Shown: one piece after another, positions 10,892 to 20,312 of the stretch
Numbering within the stretch: the stretch's first letter is position 1
Layout: each line of letters starts with the position of its first letter
NCBI RefSeq assembly: GCF_024169925.1
Contig: NZ_JALJXF010000001.1
Location: 3,974,001 to 4,038,000 of the forward strand
Direction of reading: 5' to 3'
DNA from: Methylorubrum extorquens
Lineage (GTDB): Bacteria > Pseudomonadota > Alphaproteobacteria > Rhizobiales > Beijerinckiaceae
DNA: 64,000 nt
The notes under the pieces: generated by a model
The model's input: only the letters and a program-made list of their open reading frames with translations
The model's database searches: none
What the model was told of the DNA's origin: nothing
Translations under genes and position numbers: made by a program

Positions 10892-10991
10892 AGCATCGTC
10901 CCGAAAGGTGGTCCCCGGCTTTCGGAAAAAGACGATGCAAAATTAGAAGGCTCGAGCATCGGCCCGGATCCGATATCCAGGCACGATGCTC
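10891..10991. repeat. Two-hairpin intergenic repeat (copy A)
   Basis: Hairpin 1: GCATCGTC (10893-10900) pairs with GACGATGC (10931-10938), with an inner CCGAAAG (10901-10907) / CTTTCGG (10919-10925) stem. Hairpin 2: GAGCATCG (10954-10961) pairs with CGATGCTC (10984-10991) around the core GGATCCGATATCC, which itself has GGAT/ATCC arms. The same two-part element recurs at 31094-31195, and a related single hairpin at 43191-43241. It immediately follows the aminotransferase stop codon and may also serve as its terminator. Confidence 0.8.
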
Positions 10992-11414
10992 CAAGCGCGG
11001 CTCTCGGGCGAAGCGTCGCAGTCGCGGGAGAGCGCCCCGGCACGGTTGCCGTCGGCGGCGTGGGCCTCTACATCGGCCCTCCCCGCGGCCGATGCGCCCG
11101 ATGGTTTCGCGAGCCCTCTCGGGCCTGCGTGGCGGCGGGGCCGGCAGTGACGGGGCGGTGCGGACCAGTTCTCTGCGCCGTTCCTGTGACGCTCAGTGGG
11201 CCGAGCGGCTGCAGGTGCGTCGGGAGCGCGGGGAACAGGAACCGCGATTCCGGCGCAAGGCCCACCTATCCGAATTCCCTCGCCCCCGACCGGCACGCCC
11301 CCGGTCCGGGGCCGAGCGCAGCGTATTGGCAGGCGGAGCGTTAACGGTCTTTCTCAAGGGAAAACGAACCGGTCGCAGGCAATCTTTTGCAGATTGTCGC
11401 TGAAAGGTTGCGCC
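10992..11414. other. Intergenic region without recognised features
   Basis: About 420 bp of high-GC sequence after the repeat. Several short frames exist on both strands but none has a ribosome binding site, a recognisable domain or a protein-like composition. The last 80 bp before 11415 are lower in GC and may hold the promoter of the small gene that follows. Confidence 0.4.
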
Positions 11415-11714
11415 ATGTCTCAGGTTGCCCGAGCCAGAACGTCCGCTCGCCAGTATCTGCCGGAATCGAAGCTCGAAGATCTCGCCAGCAGCCTGCGGCG
11501 GCTCGCCAACCATCGCGGCCTCGTCCGCAGCGAGATTGCCAGCCCGATGCTCCTGCGCCTGCTGCCGCCGCCGCGGCGCGCCGAGGAGAAGAAGTACGAG
11601 GCCGACCTGCGCCAGCGCCTCACGGATGCCAACCTCGACGGAGCGCGGATCGCCTATCTGATGGCCGACGCCGAACGTGAGATCGCGGTGGCCCACACCC
11701 GTCTGTCGGGCTGA
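11415..11714 (+). CDS. Hypothetical protein, 99 residues
   Basis: Not recognised. The product is predicted cytoplasmic, with no signal peptide or membrane segment. It is rich in charged helices (YLPESKLEDLASSLRRLANHRG, then RRAEEKKYEADLRQRLTDANLDGARIAYLMADAEREIAVAH), so it is probably all-alpha, possibly a small DNA-binding or adaptor protein. AAGG lies upstream of the ATG at 11415. The open frame continues upstream to 11196 but that part is Gly/Arg/Pro-rich and looks non-coding. It converges with ppx. Confidence 0.6.
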   Translation: MSQVARARTSARQYLPESKLEDLASSLRRLANHRGLVRSEIASPMLLRLLPPPRRAEEKKYEADLRQRLTDANLDGARIAYLMADAEREIAVAHTRLSG

Positions 11715-11791
11715 GCAGCGAACGGATCGCCGAGGCGACGTGCATCGGCGCGACGGGGTGTGGATCGATAAGCGGATTGCGAGCGACCGGT

Positions 11792-13345
11792 TCAGCCGAT
11801 CTCGATCCGCCCATCGAGCCCCACGACACGGCCCAGGCCGCGGACGCGGCTGAGCAGGCGCTCGCCGTTGAGTTCCGCCCATTCGGCGGGTAGGCGCAGC
11901 ACCACCTTGCCGTCCTCCACCGTGAGCGGCATCCGCTTGAGCGGCCCCGCCATCCCGGCCGAGACCGGGAAGGCGACGCGCATCAGCGCCCCGACGAGGC
12001 GGGCGCGGTCGAACAGGCGCGGGCCGGCGAGCATCCGCAGGGTCGGGCTCGCTTTCTCCGGCGCCACGCCCTCGTGGCGGAAGTAGCCCGACAGGGCGAG
12101 GTAGGCGCGGCCGGGATGGTCGATGCCGGCGAAGGCGGCGTTGGCGAGCACGTTGAGGCTCTGCTCGCCGCGGTAATCGGGATGCGCCCGCCAGCCGATA
12201 TCCGAGAGCAGGCAGGCGGCGTGGCGCAGGCGGCGCTCGCCCGCGGTCTCGGGCCCGTCCAGGCTGGTGATGAACTGGTCGGTCCAGTCGCGCAGCTCCT
12301 CGCCGTGGCCGGGCGAACGTGCGCGCTGCACGTTCAACTCTTGCGCCGAGACGATCAGCGGGTCGGTGAGGCGCGTCTCGCGGTCGAGTTGCTCGAACAG
12401 CAGGCCCTCGCGCACGCCGAAGGCGGAAATCGCGATCTCCCGCGGACGGCCCGCCCGGATGATCTCTTCGAGCACCACCGCGCCGAAGGCCAGCAGAGGC
12501 CGGCGCGCCTCGGAGATGGTCTCGACTTCCTGCAGGGTCGCGGCGTCGCTCGCCTCGACCATTTCGAGGAAGCTCAGCTCGTCGGAAGGCTCCACCGCGT
12601 AACCGTGCATGACGTGGAGCGGATAATCACGGGCCGCTTGGTGCAACCGGGCCAGCGCCCGCCACGTGCCGCCGACCGCGTAGAAGGTGCGCCCGCGCAG
12701 GGTGTCGAGCTGCGGCTCGGCCTTCTTCAGATGCTCGCGGGCGATCTTGCGGGCCTTCTTGAGCGAGCCCTCGGAGAGATCCTGAAGCGCCAGCCCGCCG
12801 AGCGGCATGGTCACGCCCTGGCCGACCGTTGTGCCGTTGACGTCAACGAGTTCGAGCGAGCCGCCGCCGAGGTCACCGACCACGCCATCGGGCGCGTAGA
12901 AGCCGGAGACGACGCCGAGCGCCGAAAGCTCCGCTTCGCGCCGGCCGGAGAGAAGCTGGATCTCCTGGCCGAGCGCCGCGCGCGCGGCGTCCAGGAAGGC
13001 CGGGCCGTTGGCCGCGTCCCGCGCGGCGGCGGTGGCCAGCACGAAGATGCGGGAGACCCGCATCGTGTCGCACAGGACGCGGAAGCGGCGGAGGGCCGTG
13101 AGCGCCCGCTGCACGGAATCCTCGTTGAGGCGGCCCGTGGAGAAGACGCTGCGGCCCAGCCCGCACAGCACCTTCTCATTGTAGAGTGGCGTCGAGGCAC
13201 GCTGGAGCCCGTCATAGGCGACGAGCCGCACCGAATTCGAGCCGATATCGATGATCGCGACGGGTTCGAACGTCATGCCAGTCATCATCGGGGCCGGCCG
13301 TTCGGCGGAGTGGGCGAGCGTCAGGTGGGGACGTGTCGGACCCAT
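11792..13345 (-). CDS. ppx: Exopolyphosphatase / Ppx-GppA phosphatase
   Basis: Releases phosphate from the ends of polyphosphate, or hydrolyses pppGpp, in the ASKHA (actin-like ATPase) fold. The phosphate-binding loops are seen as IDIGSNSVRLVAYDG near the N terminus and VVGDLGGGSLELVDVNG about 130 residues later. The remaining C-terminal part, after about residue 310, is the helical/HD-like region of longer Ppx proteins. The start at 13345 (MGPTRPHLTLAHS, GAGAGGGG upstream) gives 517 residues; MTFEPVAIIDIGSN about 22 residues further in is an alternative. It lies directly downstream of ppk in the same direction, so synthesis and breakdown of polyphosphate are encoded together. Confidence 0.92.
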   Translation of the reverse strand: MGPTRPHLTLAHSAERPAPMMTGMTFEPVAIIDIGSNSVRLVAYDGLQRASTPLYNEKVLCGLGRSVFSTGRLNEDSVQRALTALRRFRVLCDTMRVSRIFVLATAAARDAANGPAFLDAARAALGQEIQLLSGRREAELSALGVVSGFYAPDGVVGDLGGGSLELVDVNGTTVGQGVTMPLGGLALQDLSEGSLKKARKIAREHLKKAEPQLDTLRGRTFYAVGGTWRALARLHQAARDYPLHVMHGYAVEPSDELSFLEMVEASDAATLQEVETISEARRPLLAFGAVVLEEIIRAGRPREIAISAFGVREGLLFEQLDRETRLTDPLIVSAQELNVQRARSPGHGEELRDWTDQFITSLDGPETAGERRLRHAACLLSDIGWRAHPDYRGEQSLNVLANAAFAGIDHPGRAYLALSGYFRHEGVAPEKASPTLRMLAGPRLFDRARLVGALMRVAFPVSAGMAGPLKRMPLTVEDGKVVLRLPAEWAELNGERLLSRVRGLGRVVGLDGRIEIG

Positions 13346-13382
13346 GCAGCCCCCTCTCAGGGAAGCACCCCCGCAAGGGGCG

Positions 13383-13449
13383 CTCACGATGGTGCCGGGC
13401 CGGAACCGGCCGGACACTCACGATAGTGCCGGGCCGGAGACCGGCCCGG
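13383..13449. repeat. Tandem 34-bp repeat with GC-rich hairpins between ppk and ppx
   Basis: CTCACGATGGTGCCGGGCCG begins the first unit at 13383 and CTCACGATAGTGCCGGGCCG the second at 13417, so the period is 34 bp with two or three differences. The second unit ends in a perfect hairpin CCGGGCCGG-AGA-CCGGCCCGG (13429-13449); the first has a shorter version. It lies between the ppk stop codon and the ppx start, inside the probable operon transcript, where such a hairpin could act in differential expression or mRNA stability. Confidence 0.7.
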
Positions 13450-13461
13450 TGCAGGCTGTGG

Positions 13462-15828
13462 TCAGGACCGCTGGGCGCGGCGGCTGAGCGCCCGCGGGCT
13501 CGACTTCTTCGACGACTTGCCGCGCCCGGACAGGCTCGGATTCGTCATGAAATACTTGTGCGCATTGAACGGTTCCTCCCCTTCGGCAGGGCTGATCCGC
13601 TCGCTCGCACCCGATGCCAGTACACGCCAGCTCTGTCGGTTGTCGAGGAGGTTCGCCAGCATGATCTGGTCGAGGACCTGCTGATGCACAGTCGGGTTGG
13701 TGATCGGCAGCAGGGATTCGACCCGCCGGTCGAGGTTGCGCTGCATCAGGTCAGCCGAGGAAATATAGACGGTGGCCTTCGGATGCGGCAGCCCGGCGCC
13801 GTTGCCGAAGGCGTAGACGCGCTCGTGTTCGAGGAAGCGTCCGACGATCGATTTCACCCGGATCGTGTCGGACAGGCCGGGAATGCCCGGCCGCAGGCAG
13901 CAGATGCCGCGCACGATGCAGTCGATCTGCACGCCCTCCTGGCTGGCATCGTAGAGCGCGTCGATGATCTGGCTGTCGACCAACGAATTGCACTTGATCC
14001 AGATCGCCGCCGGACGCCCGGCCCGTGCATGGGCGATCTCCTCCTCGATGTGCTGGAGCAGGCGCGGCTTCAGAGTCAGCGGCGACACCGCCATGCGCTC
14101 CAACTCCGCCGGCTCGGCGTAACCGGTGATGAAGTTGAAGATGCGCGAGACGTCCCGGGCGATGGCCGGGTCGGCGGTGAAGAAGGACAGGTCCGTGTAA
14201 ACCTTCGCGGTGATCGGGTGATAGTTCCCGGTGCCGACGTGGCAGTAGGTGACGAGGCGGTCGCCCTCGCGGCGCACCACCATCGACAGCTTGGCGTGGG
14301 TCTTCAGCTCGACGAAGCCGAACACCACCTGCGCGCCCGCCTTCTCGAGGTTGCGCGCCCAGCGGATGTTGGCCTCCTCGTCGAACCGGGCCTTCAGCTC
14401 GACCAGCGCGGTGACCGACTTGCCGGCCTCCGCGGCTTCGGCCAGCGCGGCGACGATCGGCGAGTTCGACGAGGTGCGGTAGAGCGTCTGCTTGATCGCC
14501 ACGACGTTCGGGTCGCGGGCGGCTTGCGCCAGAAACTGCACCACAGAGTCGAACGACTCGTAGGGGTGGTGGACGATGAAGTCTTTCTGGCGGATTGCGG
14601 CGAAGACGTCGCCGCCGGATTCGCGGATGCGCTCGGGGAAGCGCGGGTTGTAGGGCTTGAACTTGAGGTCCGGCCGGTCGATCCCGACGATCTGCGACAG
14701 CTCGTTGAGCGCGAGCATCCCCTCGACCACGAAGACCGAATCGGGCGCCATCTCCAATTCGTCGGCGACGAAGGCGCGCAGCTCCTCCGTCATGCCCGCC
14801 TCGATCTCCAGACGGATGACGACGCCGCGGCGGCGGCGCTTGATCGCCGATTCAAAGTGCAGGACGAGGTCTTCCGCCTCTTCCTCGATCTCGAGATCGG
14901 AATCGCGCACGACGCGGAAGGCGCCCTGCCCCTTCAACGAGTAGCCGGGGAAGAGCCGGCTCGCGTATTTCGCGATCACCTGCTCAATGGCGATGAAGCG
15001 GGCGGTGCCGTCGCCCGCCACATCGGGCAGGCGCACGAACCGGTCGAGCAGCGAGGGCAGACGGATCAGGGCGCGCAGGGTACGCCCGTCACGGGGCCGC
15101 ACCATCATCAGCGCGACGGTGAAGCCGAGATTGGGGATGAACGGGAAGGGGTGGGCCGGATCGATGGCGAGCGGCGTCAGCACCGGGAAGATGTAGGTGA
15201 GGAAGTAGTCGTCGAGCCAAGTGAGGTGCTCCGCCGACAGCTCCGCCGGGTCTGCGAGGTGGATGCCGTTGCCGTTCAGCTCCTCGCGCAGGGCGCGCCA
15301 GCGATCCTGCTGGTCCAGCGCCAGCCGTGAGACTTCCGTGCCGATGCGGGCGAGTTGCTCGGAGGGGGTCAGGCCGTCCTGCGAGGGCACGACGAGGCCG
15401 GCGCGGACCTGATCGTGCAGGCCGGCCACACGCACCATGAAGAACTCGTCCAGGTTGTTGGCCGAGATCGAGAGGAAGCGGAGCTGCTCCAGCAGCGGGT
15501 GGTTGGGGTTGGAGGATTCCTCCAGAACCCGGCGGTTGAACTGGAGCCAGGACAGCTCGCGGTTCACGAAGCGCTCGGGCGAATGGCGGAGCGATCGCCC
15601 CGCCTCCAGCACCGGCTCGCGGGCAGCCTCGGCCGCATCGCTCTCCGCCTTGTCGTCGGCTTCCGAAGGCTTCTCGGCAGCCTTCTCCGCAGCGATGATT
15701 CGGGCGGCACGGGCGGTGCGGGCGCGGGCGGATTCGCTGCGCACACCCCGCTCGGTGGCGAGGCTGGTCTCTTCGGTCTCGGTCGCCTCCGTATCACGAG
15801 CGACGACATCCGACTCCACTTCCGACAA
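13462..15828 (-). CDS. ppk: Polyphosphate kinase (PPK1)
   Basis: Reversibly polymerises the gamma-phosphate of ATP into polyphosphate. The PPK core starts near residue 83 at [22 protein letters not shown]. The two catalytic-region histidines appear in [15 protein letters not shown] and [20 protein letters not shown], equivalent to H435 and the autophosphorylated H454 of the E. coli enzyme. About 80 residues of charged, Ala/Glu-rich sequence precede the core. No ATG is available near the core. A TTG at 15828 has GGAAGGGAG seven bases upstream, the best ribosome binding site here; the in-frame GTG at 15819 is the alternative. ppx follows on the same strand and hdaA precedes it. Confidence 0.94.
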   Translation of the reverse strand: MSEVESDVVARDTEATETEETSLATERGVRSESARARTARAARIIAAEKAAEKPSEADDKAESDAAEAAREPVLEAGRSLRHSPERFVNRELSWLQFNRRVLEESSNPNHPLLEQLRFLSISANNLDEFFMVRVAGLHDQVRAGLVVPSQDGLTPSEQLARIGTEVSRLALDQQDRWRALREELNGNGIHLADPAELSAEHLTWLDDYFLTYIFPVLTPLAIDPAHPFPFIPNLGFTVALMMVRPRDGRTLRALIRLPSLLDRFVRLPDVAGDGTARFIAIEQVIAKYASRLFPGYSLKGQGAFRVVRDSDLEIEEEAEDLVLHFESAIKRRRRGVVIRLEIEAGMTEELRAFVADELEMAPDSVFVVEGMLALNELSQIVGIDRPDLKFKPYNPRFPERIRESGGDVFAAIRQKDFIVHHPYESFDSVVQFLAQAARDPNVVAIKQTLYRTSSNSPIVAALAEAAEAGKSVTALVELKARFDEEANIRWARNLEKAGAQVVFGFVELKTHAKLSMVVRREGDRLVTYCHVGTGNYHPITAKVYTDLSFFTADPAIARDVSRIFNFITGYAEPAELERMAVSPLTLKPRLLQHIEEEIAHARAGRPAAIWIKCNSLVDSQIIDALYDASQEGVQIDCIVRGICCLRPGIPGLSDTIRVKSIVGRFLEHERVYAFGNGAGLPHPKATVYISSADLMQRNLDRRVESLLPITNPTVHQQVLDQIMLANLLDNRQSWRVLASGASERISPAEGEEPFNAHKYFMTNPSLSGRGKSSKKSSPRALSRRAQRS

Positions 15829-15967
15829 CGCCTGGCTCCCTTCCGCTCGAAAGCGCGTCCCGGTCACGATGCGACCGGGAACGGCTCCGCCCCCTGCTCT
15901 GCTGCGCGGGTCCCTAACATAGGGCGGCCGAACCGGTTTGACGGTTTCGTGACAACGAAGGGGCGTC

Positions 15968-16717
15968 TCACAACACGTCCACGTCGTCTTCCGCCTCGCC
16001 TTCCGCCTCTTGCCCCTCCTCGCCCCCGGCGGCGGCCTCCATCCGGTCGAGGACGGCGAGCGCGAGCGGCCGGGTGATGCGGCGGCGGCGGCCGAGCGCG
16101 TCGCGGTCGAGTTCGGCCACGACCTCGCGGACGCGGGCCAGCGAGCGATCGATGCGCAGGGCCAGGGCATCGACCACCGAGGTGTCGATGCCGAGCTGCC
16201 GGTCGGCGAACAGCTTGACGATCACCGCTTTCAGCAGCGCGTCGTCGGGCGGGCCGATCTCGGCGCCGGGGGCGAGCCGCAGCCGCGAGCGCAGGTCGGC
16301 GACCTTGAGCCCGAAGCCGTCCACCGGCCCGCAGGCCGTGAGCAGCACCGGAAAGCGGCGCTCGCGGGCGAGGTTGAGGAGATGGAACAGGGCTGACTCA
16401 TCGCGGCCAGCCTCGCGCTCCACGTCCTCGATCACCAGGGCGCCGTTGGAGATGAGATGGGAACCCCGATCCATCGTGACGTCGGCGGCAGAGACCGTCC
16501 AGGCTTGCGCCCGCGTCGCCCAGATCGAGGCGAGATGGCTCTTGCCGCTGCCGGGCGGGCCGCGGAGCAGGAACACGGTGTCGGGCCAGTCGGGCCACGC
16601 CTCGATCAGGGCGTAGGCCTCCTCGTTCGAGGGGCTGACGAGGAAATCCTCGGCGCCGAAGCGCGGATCGAGCGGCAGGTCGAAGGTGAGCTGCTGCGGG
16701 GGAGCTGTGTCGCGCAT
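15968..16717 (-). CDS. hdaA: DnaA-related regulator HdaA
   Basis: AAA+ protein of the Hda family, which with the beta clamp stimulates ATP hydrolysis by DnaA to prevent re-initiation of replication. At residues 9-14, QLTFDL is a classical clamp-binding motif at the N terminus, as in Hda. The Walker A loop is GPPGSGKS (53-60), the Walker B-like segment ALVIEDVE, and an arginine-finger region lies in [11 protein letters not shown]. The C-terminal 25 residues are acidic ([18 protein letters not shown]). GAGG abuts the ATG at 16717. Position between perM and ppk matches conserved alphaproteobacterial gene order. Confidence 0.92.
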   Translation of the reverse strand: MRDTAPPQQLTFDLPLDPRFGAEDFLVSPSNEEAYALIEAWPDWPDTVFLLRGPPGSGKSHLASIWATRAQAWTVSAADVTMDRGSHLISNGALVIEDVEREAGRDESALFHLLNLARERRFPVLLTACGPVDGFGLKVADLRSRLRLAPGAEIGPPDDALLKAVIVKLFADRQLGIDTSVVDALALRIDRSLARVREVVAELDRDALGRRRRITRPLALAVLDRMEAAAGGEEGQEAEGEAEDDVDVL

Positions 16718-16822
16718 CCTCGCACCTTACACCAAGTTGCTCGACACCGGCCGACGCCCGCACGGCCCTTGCCGGCCATCGGGAAGGATCGTCGACGCCG
16801 GATTCTCCGTGGCGTCGCGCGA

Positions 16823-17935
16823 TCAGTCGCGGGCGGGCAGCGTCGCGTTCCCAGATTCCCCGATCAGCAGCGGCCCGTCGCCCCGGTAGAGTTTGCTCTC
16901 GAGGTAGCGCTCGATGCCGAAGCGCACGACGACACCAATCGAGGCGGCGACCGGCACGGCAAGGATGAGACCGAGGAAGCCGAACAGAGAGCCGAAGGCC
17001 AGCAGCGCGAACATCAGCCAGACCGGATGGAGGCCGACCGAGTCGCCCACGAGCTTGGGCGAGATCACGTTGCCCTCCAGGAACTGCCCGACGAGGAACA
17101 CGCCGACGGTGAGCCCGATATGCAGCCAATCGCCGGTGGGCCACCATTGCACCAGAGCGACGCCGACCGAGAGCATGAAGCCGGTGAGCGTGCCGACATA
17201 GGGGATGAAGGTGAGGAAGCCCGAGATCATCCCGATCAACACGCCGAAGTTCAGCCCGACGAGGAACAGGCCGATCGCGTAGAACGAGCCGAGGATCAGG
17301 CAGACGAGGCTTTGCCCCCGCACGAAGCCGGTCACCGCCCCGTCGATCTCGCCCGCGAGCCGCCGCGCCGTCGGGCGGTGGCGCGGGGGCACCCAGCCGT
17401 CGAGGGCAGCGATCATCCGGTCCCAGTCGTGCAGCACGTAGAAGGCGACGACCGGCGTGACGACGAGCAGCGAAGCGATGGAGACGAGGGCCTGGCTCCC
17501 GGTCCAGAGCGACTTCAGGAAGGCCAGGAACCACGCCCCGCCCTGCCCCACCAGCGTGCCGACGGAGGATTGCAGCTCGTTGACGACCTCGCTGCCGCCG
17601 ACGCGCTGGAGCAGCGGCCCGGCCCGCTCCACGAGTATGCTCTGCAGGCGCCCGACCATGGTCGGCAAGGAATTGACGAGCGAGGCGATCTGCCCGGCAG
17701 CCAGCGGCACCACGATGATGAGCAGCACCACGAACCCGACGACGAATCCGGCCAGGATCAGCAGGGTCGCAGCAAGCCGCCCGAGGCCGAGCCGTTCCAG
17801 CCGGTCGGCCAACGGATCGAGCAGGTAGGCCAGCGCCAGCCCCGCTACGAAGGGCAGCATCACCTCGCGCAGCTCGTAGAGCAGGAAGACGACGACCCCG
17901 AGGATCGAGAGCCCGATGATTGCCCGCCCACGCAT
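16823..17935 (-). CDS. AI-2E family transporter (PerM-like)
   Basis: Polytopic inner-membrane protein of about eight hydrophobic segments, 370 residues, in the AI-2E/PerM (UPF0118) family. Family landmarks are the N-terminal PFVAGLALAYLLDPLADRLER, the central VAFYVLHDWDRM, and the C-terminal GFLTFIPYVGTLTGFM followed by FLEGNVISPKLVGDSVGLHPVW. The transported substrate is not known; family members have been linked to autoinducer-2 export or Na+/H+ exchange. The ATG at 17935 was chosen. A TTG at 17998 with AGGA six bases upstream would add 21 residues and is a real alternative. The gene lies upstream of hdaA on the same strand, divergent from purM. Confidence 0.9.
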   Translation of the reverse strand: MRGRAIIGLSILGVVVFLLYELREVMLPFVAGLALAYLLDPLADRLERLGLGRLAATLLILAGFVVGFVVLLIIVVPLAAGQIASLVNSLPTMVGRLQSILVERAGPLLQRVGGSEVVNELQSSVGTLVGQGGAWFLAFLKSLWTGSQALVSIASLLVVTPVVAFYVLHDWDRMIAALDGWVPPRHRPTARRLAGEIDGAVTGFVRGQSLVCLILGSFYAIGLFLVGLNFGVLIGMISGFLTFIPYVGTLTGFMLSVGVALVQWWPTGDWLHIGLTVGVFLVGQFLEGNVISPKLVGDSVGLHPVWLMFALLAFGSLFGFLGLILAVPVAASIGVVVRFGIERYLESKLYRGDGPLLIGESGNATLPARD

Positions 17936-18080
17936 CGAGATGCCGTCCCCCGCGAATTCGTCCGGGCGGACAGTGGGAAGCGTGGCACGCCCGGTCAAGG
18001 CGGGTCCTGTAAGGCGAACCTTGCCGCACGCGGCGGGAGGGCGTTCGATAGCCGCCTCACTTCAAGGGAGACAGGACGCC

Positions 18081-18317
18081 ATGGACACCGAGGACACCGA
18101 ACGGATCGACGCCGCGGTTTTGGCCCTGCTTCGGCTCACGCTGCACGACGGCGACCGCGCCTGGAAGGAGCACTCCTGGGACGCACTCGGCCGACTTCAC
18201 GCCAAGGGACTGATCTTCGATCCCGCCGAGAAGGCACGGTCGGTTCGGCTCACGCCAGCGGGGCTGGACCGTTCTGCGAGCCTGTTCGGGGCGCTTTTCG
18301 CCCACGGCACGGAATGA
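18081..18317 (+). CDS. Small DUF6429-like protein
   Basis: A 78-residue protein beginning MDTEDTERIDAAVLALLRLT, continuing LHDGDRAWKEHSWDALGRLHAKGLI and LTPAGL. This pattern matches my recollection of the DUF6429 family of small proteins. It resembles a short winged-helix-like unit, but no function is established. A strong AAGGGAG/AGGA ribosome binding region precedes the ATG at 18081. It occupies the gap between the divergent perM and purM genes and could share a promoter region with purM. Confidence 0.75.
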   Translation: MDTEDTERIDAAVLALLRLTLHDGDRAWKEHSWDALGRLHAKGLIFDPAEKARSVRLTPAGLDRSASLFGALFAHGTE

Positions 18318-18423
18318 TGCTGTGCCCGAACGGGCCCTCCCATGCCGGTGACGGTGGCCAAGCGCGCCGCGATGTGGCAGCGGGTTTTGGCATGATCAGC
18401 GATTACCGGACGACGGGGCGGCG

Positions 18424-19491
18424 ATGACGGCGCAGGACGGAAACGGGCTCACCTACGCGCAGGCCGGCGTCGACATCGACGCGGGCAACGCGCTCGTCGA
18501 GACGATCAAGCCGCTGGTGCGCGCCACGCGCCGGCCGGGCGCCGATGCCGAGATCGGCGGCTTCGGCGGGTTGTTCGACCTCAAGGCGGCCGGCTTCAAG
18601 GATGCGATCCTGGTCGCCGCCAACGACGGCGTCGGCACCAAGGTGAAGATCGCGATCGAGACCGGACGCCACCACACGATCGGCATCGATCTCGTGGCGA
18701 TGTGCGTCAACGACATCATCGTGCAGGGCGCGGAACCCCTGTTCTTCCTCGACTACTATGCCACCGGAAAGCTGGTGCCGGGCGTCGGCGCCGACATCGT
18801 GCGCGGCATCGCGGAAGGCTGCCGGCAGGCGGGCTGCGCGCTGATCGGCGGCGAGACCGCCGAGATGCCCGGCCTCTACGACGGCGCCGACTACGATCTG
18901 GCCGGCTTCTCGGTGGGCGCGGCCGAGCGCGGCACGCTGCTGCCGCGCCCCGGCATCCTGCCCGGCGACGTCGTGCTCGGCCTGCCCTCCTCGGGCGTCC
19001 ACTCGAACGGCTTCTCCCTGGTGCGACGGATCGTGGCCAAGACCGGCCTCGGCTACGACGCCGACGCGCCGTTCGCGCCCGGCCGGACCTTGGGCGAAGC
19101 GCTGCTGGAGCCGACCCGGATCTACGTGAAGCCGCTGCTCGCCGCGCTGAAGCGGGCCGGCGGCATCCGGGCGCTCGCCCACATCACCGGCGGCGGTTTC
19201 CCCGACAACCTCCCCCGCGTCCTGCCCGACGGTGTCGGCATCGCGATCGACCTCTCGGCGATTGCCGTACCGCCGGTCTTCGGCTGGCTGGCGCGCGAGG
19301 GCGGCGTCGCCGAATCCGAGATGTTGCGCACCTTCAACTGCGGCATCGGCATGGTTGTGGTCGCCGCCGCCGACGCGGCCGATGCCGTGGCGGACGCGCT
19401 GACCGAGGCCGGCGAGGCACCGGTGCGGCTCGGGCACATCACCGAGCGAGGCACGGAGCCGGTGACGTTCAAGGGGCAGCTCGCCCTGTGA
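18424..19491 (+). CDS. purM: Phosphoribosylformylglycinamidine cyclo-ligase (AIR synthetase)
   Basis: Fifth step of purine synthesis: ATP-dependent ring closure of FGAM to AIR. 355 residues, normal length. Signature segments are [16 protein letters not shown] at the N terminus, [15 protein letters not shown] (ATP/phosphate loop, about 60-74), [49 protein letters not shown] and [20 protein letters not shown] precedes the ATG at 18424. Its last codons overlap the start of purN in a GTGA arrangement, so the two are probably translationally coupled. Confidence 0.97.
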   Translation: MTAQDGNGLTYAQAGVDIDAGNALVETIKPLVRATRRPGADAEIGGFGGLFDLKAAGFKDAILVAANDGVGTKVKIAIETGRHHTIGIDLVAMCVNDIIVQGAEPLFFLDYYATGKLVPGVGADIVRGIAEGCRQAGCALIGGETAEMPGLYDGADYDLAGFSVGAAERGTLLPRPGILPGDVVLGLPSSGVHSNGFSLVRRIVAKTGLGYDADAPFAPGRTLGEALLEPTRIYVKPLLAALKRAGGIRALAHITGGGFPDNLPRVLPDGVGIAIDLSAIAVPPVFGWLAREGGVAESEMLRTFNCGIGMVVVAAADAADAVADALTEAGEAPVRLGHITERGTEPVTFKGQLAL

Positions 19492-20147
19492 GCGCTCCGG
19501 TGACGAAGAAGCGCGTCGCGATCCTGATCTCGGGCCGCGGCTCGAACATGGCCTCGCTGATCGAGGCGGCGCGCGCGCCGGACTATCCGGCCGAGATCGT
19601 GCTCGTGCTCTCGAACCGCCCCGACGCCGCCGGCCTCGACCGGGCGCGGGAGGCCGGCATCCCGGCCCGCGCCATCGACCACAAGGCGTTTCCCAACCGG
19701 ACGAGCTTTGACGCCGCGCTCCAGGCGGAGCTGGACGAAGCGGGCATCGAGCTGATCGTGCTCGCCGGCTTCATGCGCATCCTCACAGATGCCTTCGTCG
19801 AGGCCTGGACGGGTCGGATGATCAACATCCACCCCTCGCTGCTTCCGCTGTTCAAGGGCACGCACACCCACGAGCGCGCCTTGGAGGCGGGTGTGCGGCT
19901 GCACGGCTGCACCGTGCATTACGTCGTGCCGGAACTCGATGCCGGGCCGATCGTGGCGCAGGCCGCCGTGCCGGTGCTGCCGGGCGACGACGCCGACACG
20001 CTGAGTGCCCGGGTGATCGTGCAGGAGCACCGGCTCTACCCGGCGGCGCTGGCGCTGATCGCGGGCGGCGGCGCGGCATTGGACGGGGGGCGAGTCCGCT
20101 TCACGGCGCAGGCGCGCGACGCGGAGGTCGCGATCCTTTCGCTTTGA
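19488..20147 (+). CDS. purN: Phosphoribosylglycinamide formyltransferase (GART)
   Basis: Formylates GAR with 10-formyltetrahydrofolate in step three of purine synthesis. 219 residues. The phosphate loop is [16 protein letters not shown]. The catalytic triad of the family is visible as N113 and H115 in [18 protein letters not shown] and D151 in [11 protein letters not shown]. The start is a GTG at 19488 whose last two bases form the purM stop codon (GTGA), the start residues being [16 protein letters not shown]. No ATG is available close to the glycine-rich loop. Confidence 0.96.
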   Translation: MSAPVTKKRVAILISGRGSNMASLIEAARAPDYPAEIVLVLSNRPDAAGLDRAREAGIPARAIDHKAFPNRTSFDAALQAELDEAGIELIVLAGFMRILTDAFVEAWTGRMINIHPSLLPLFKGTHTHERALEAGVRLHGCTVHYVVPELDAGPIVAQAAVPVLPGDDADTLSARVIVQEHRLYPAALALIAGGGAALDGGRVRFTAQARDAEVAILSL

Positions 20148-20312
20148 GCGCCGTATCCATCGCCCATTCCGGCCCGCGGCCTCGTCCCGAGCGGCCGCGA
20201 AGCGTTCTCGAAGGATGCGCCGAATCCCACCCGAATCTTGGATGATTCTTCGAGAGGGTGCCCCGCGCCGCCGCCAAAGATGAGGATCGGAGCGGTCGGA
20301 TGGGACAAAAAA

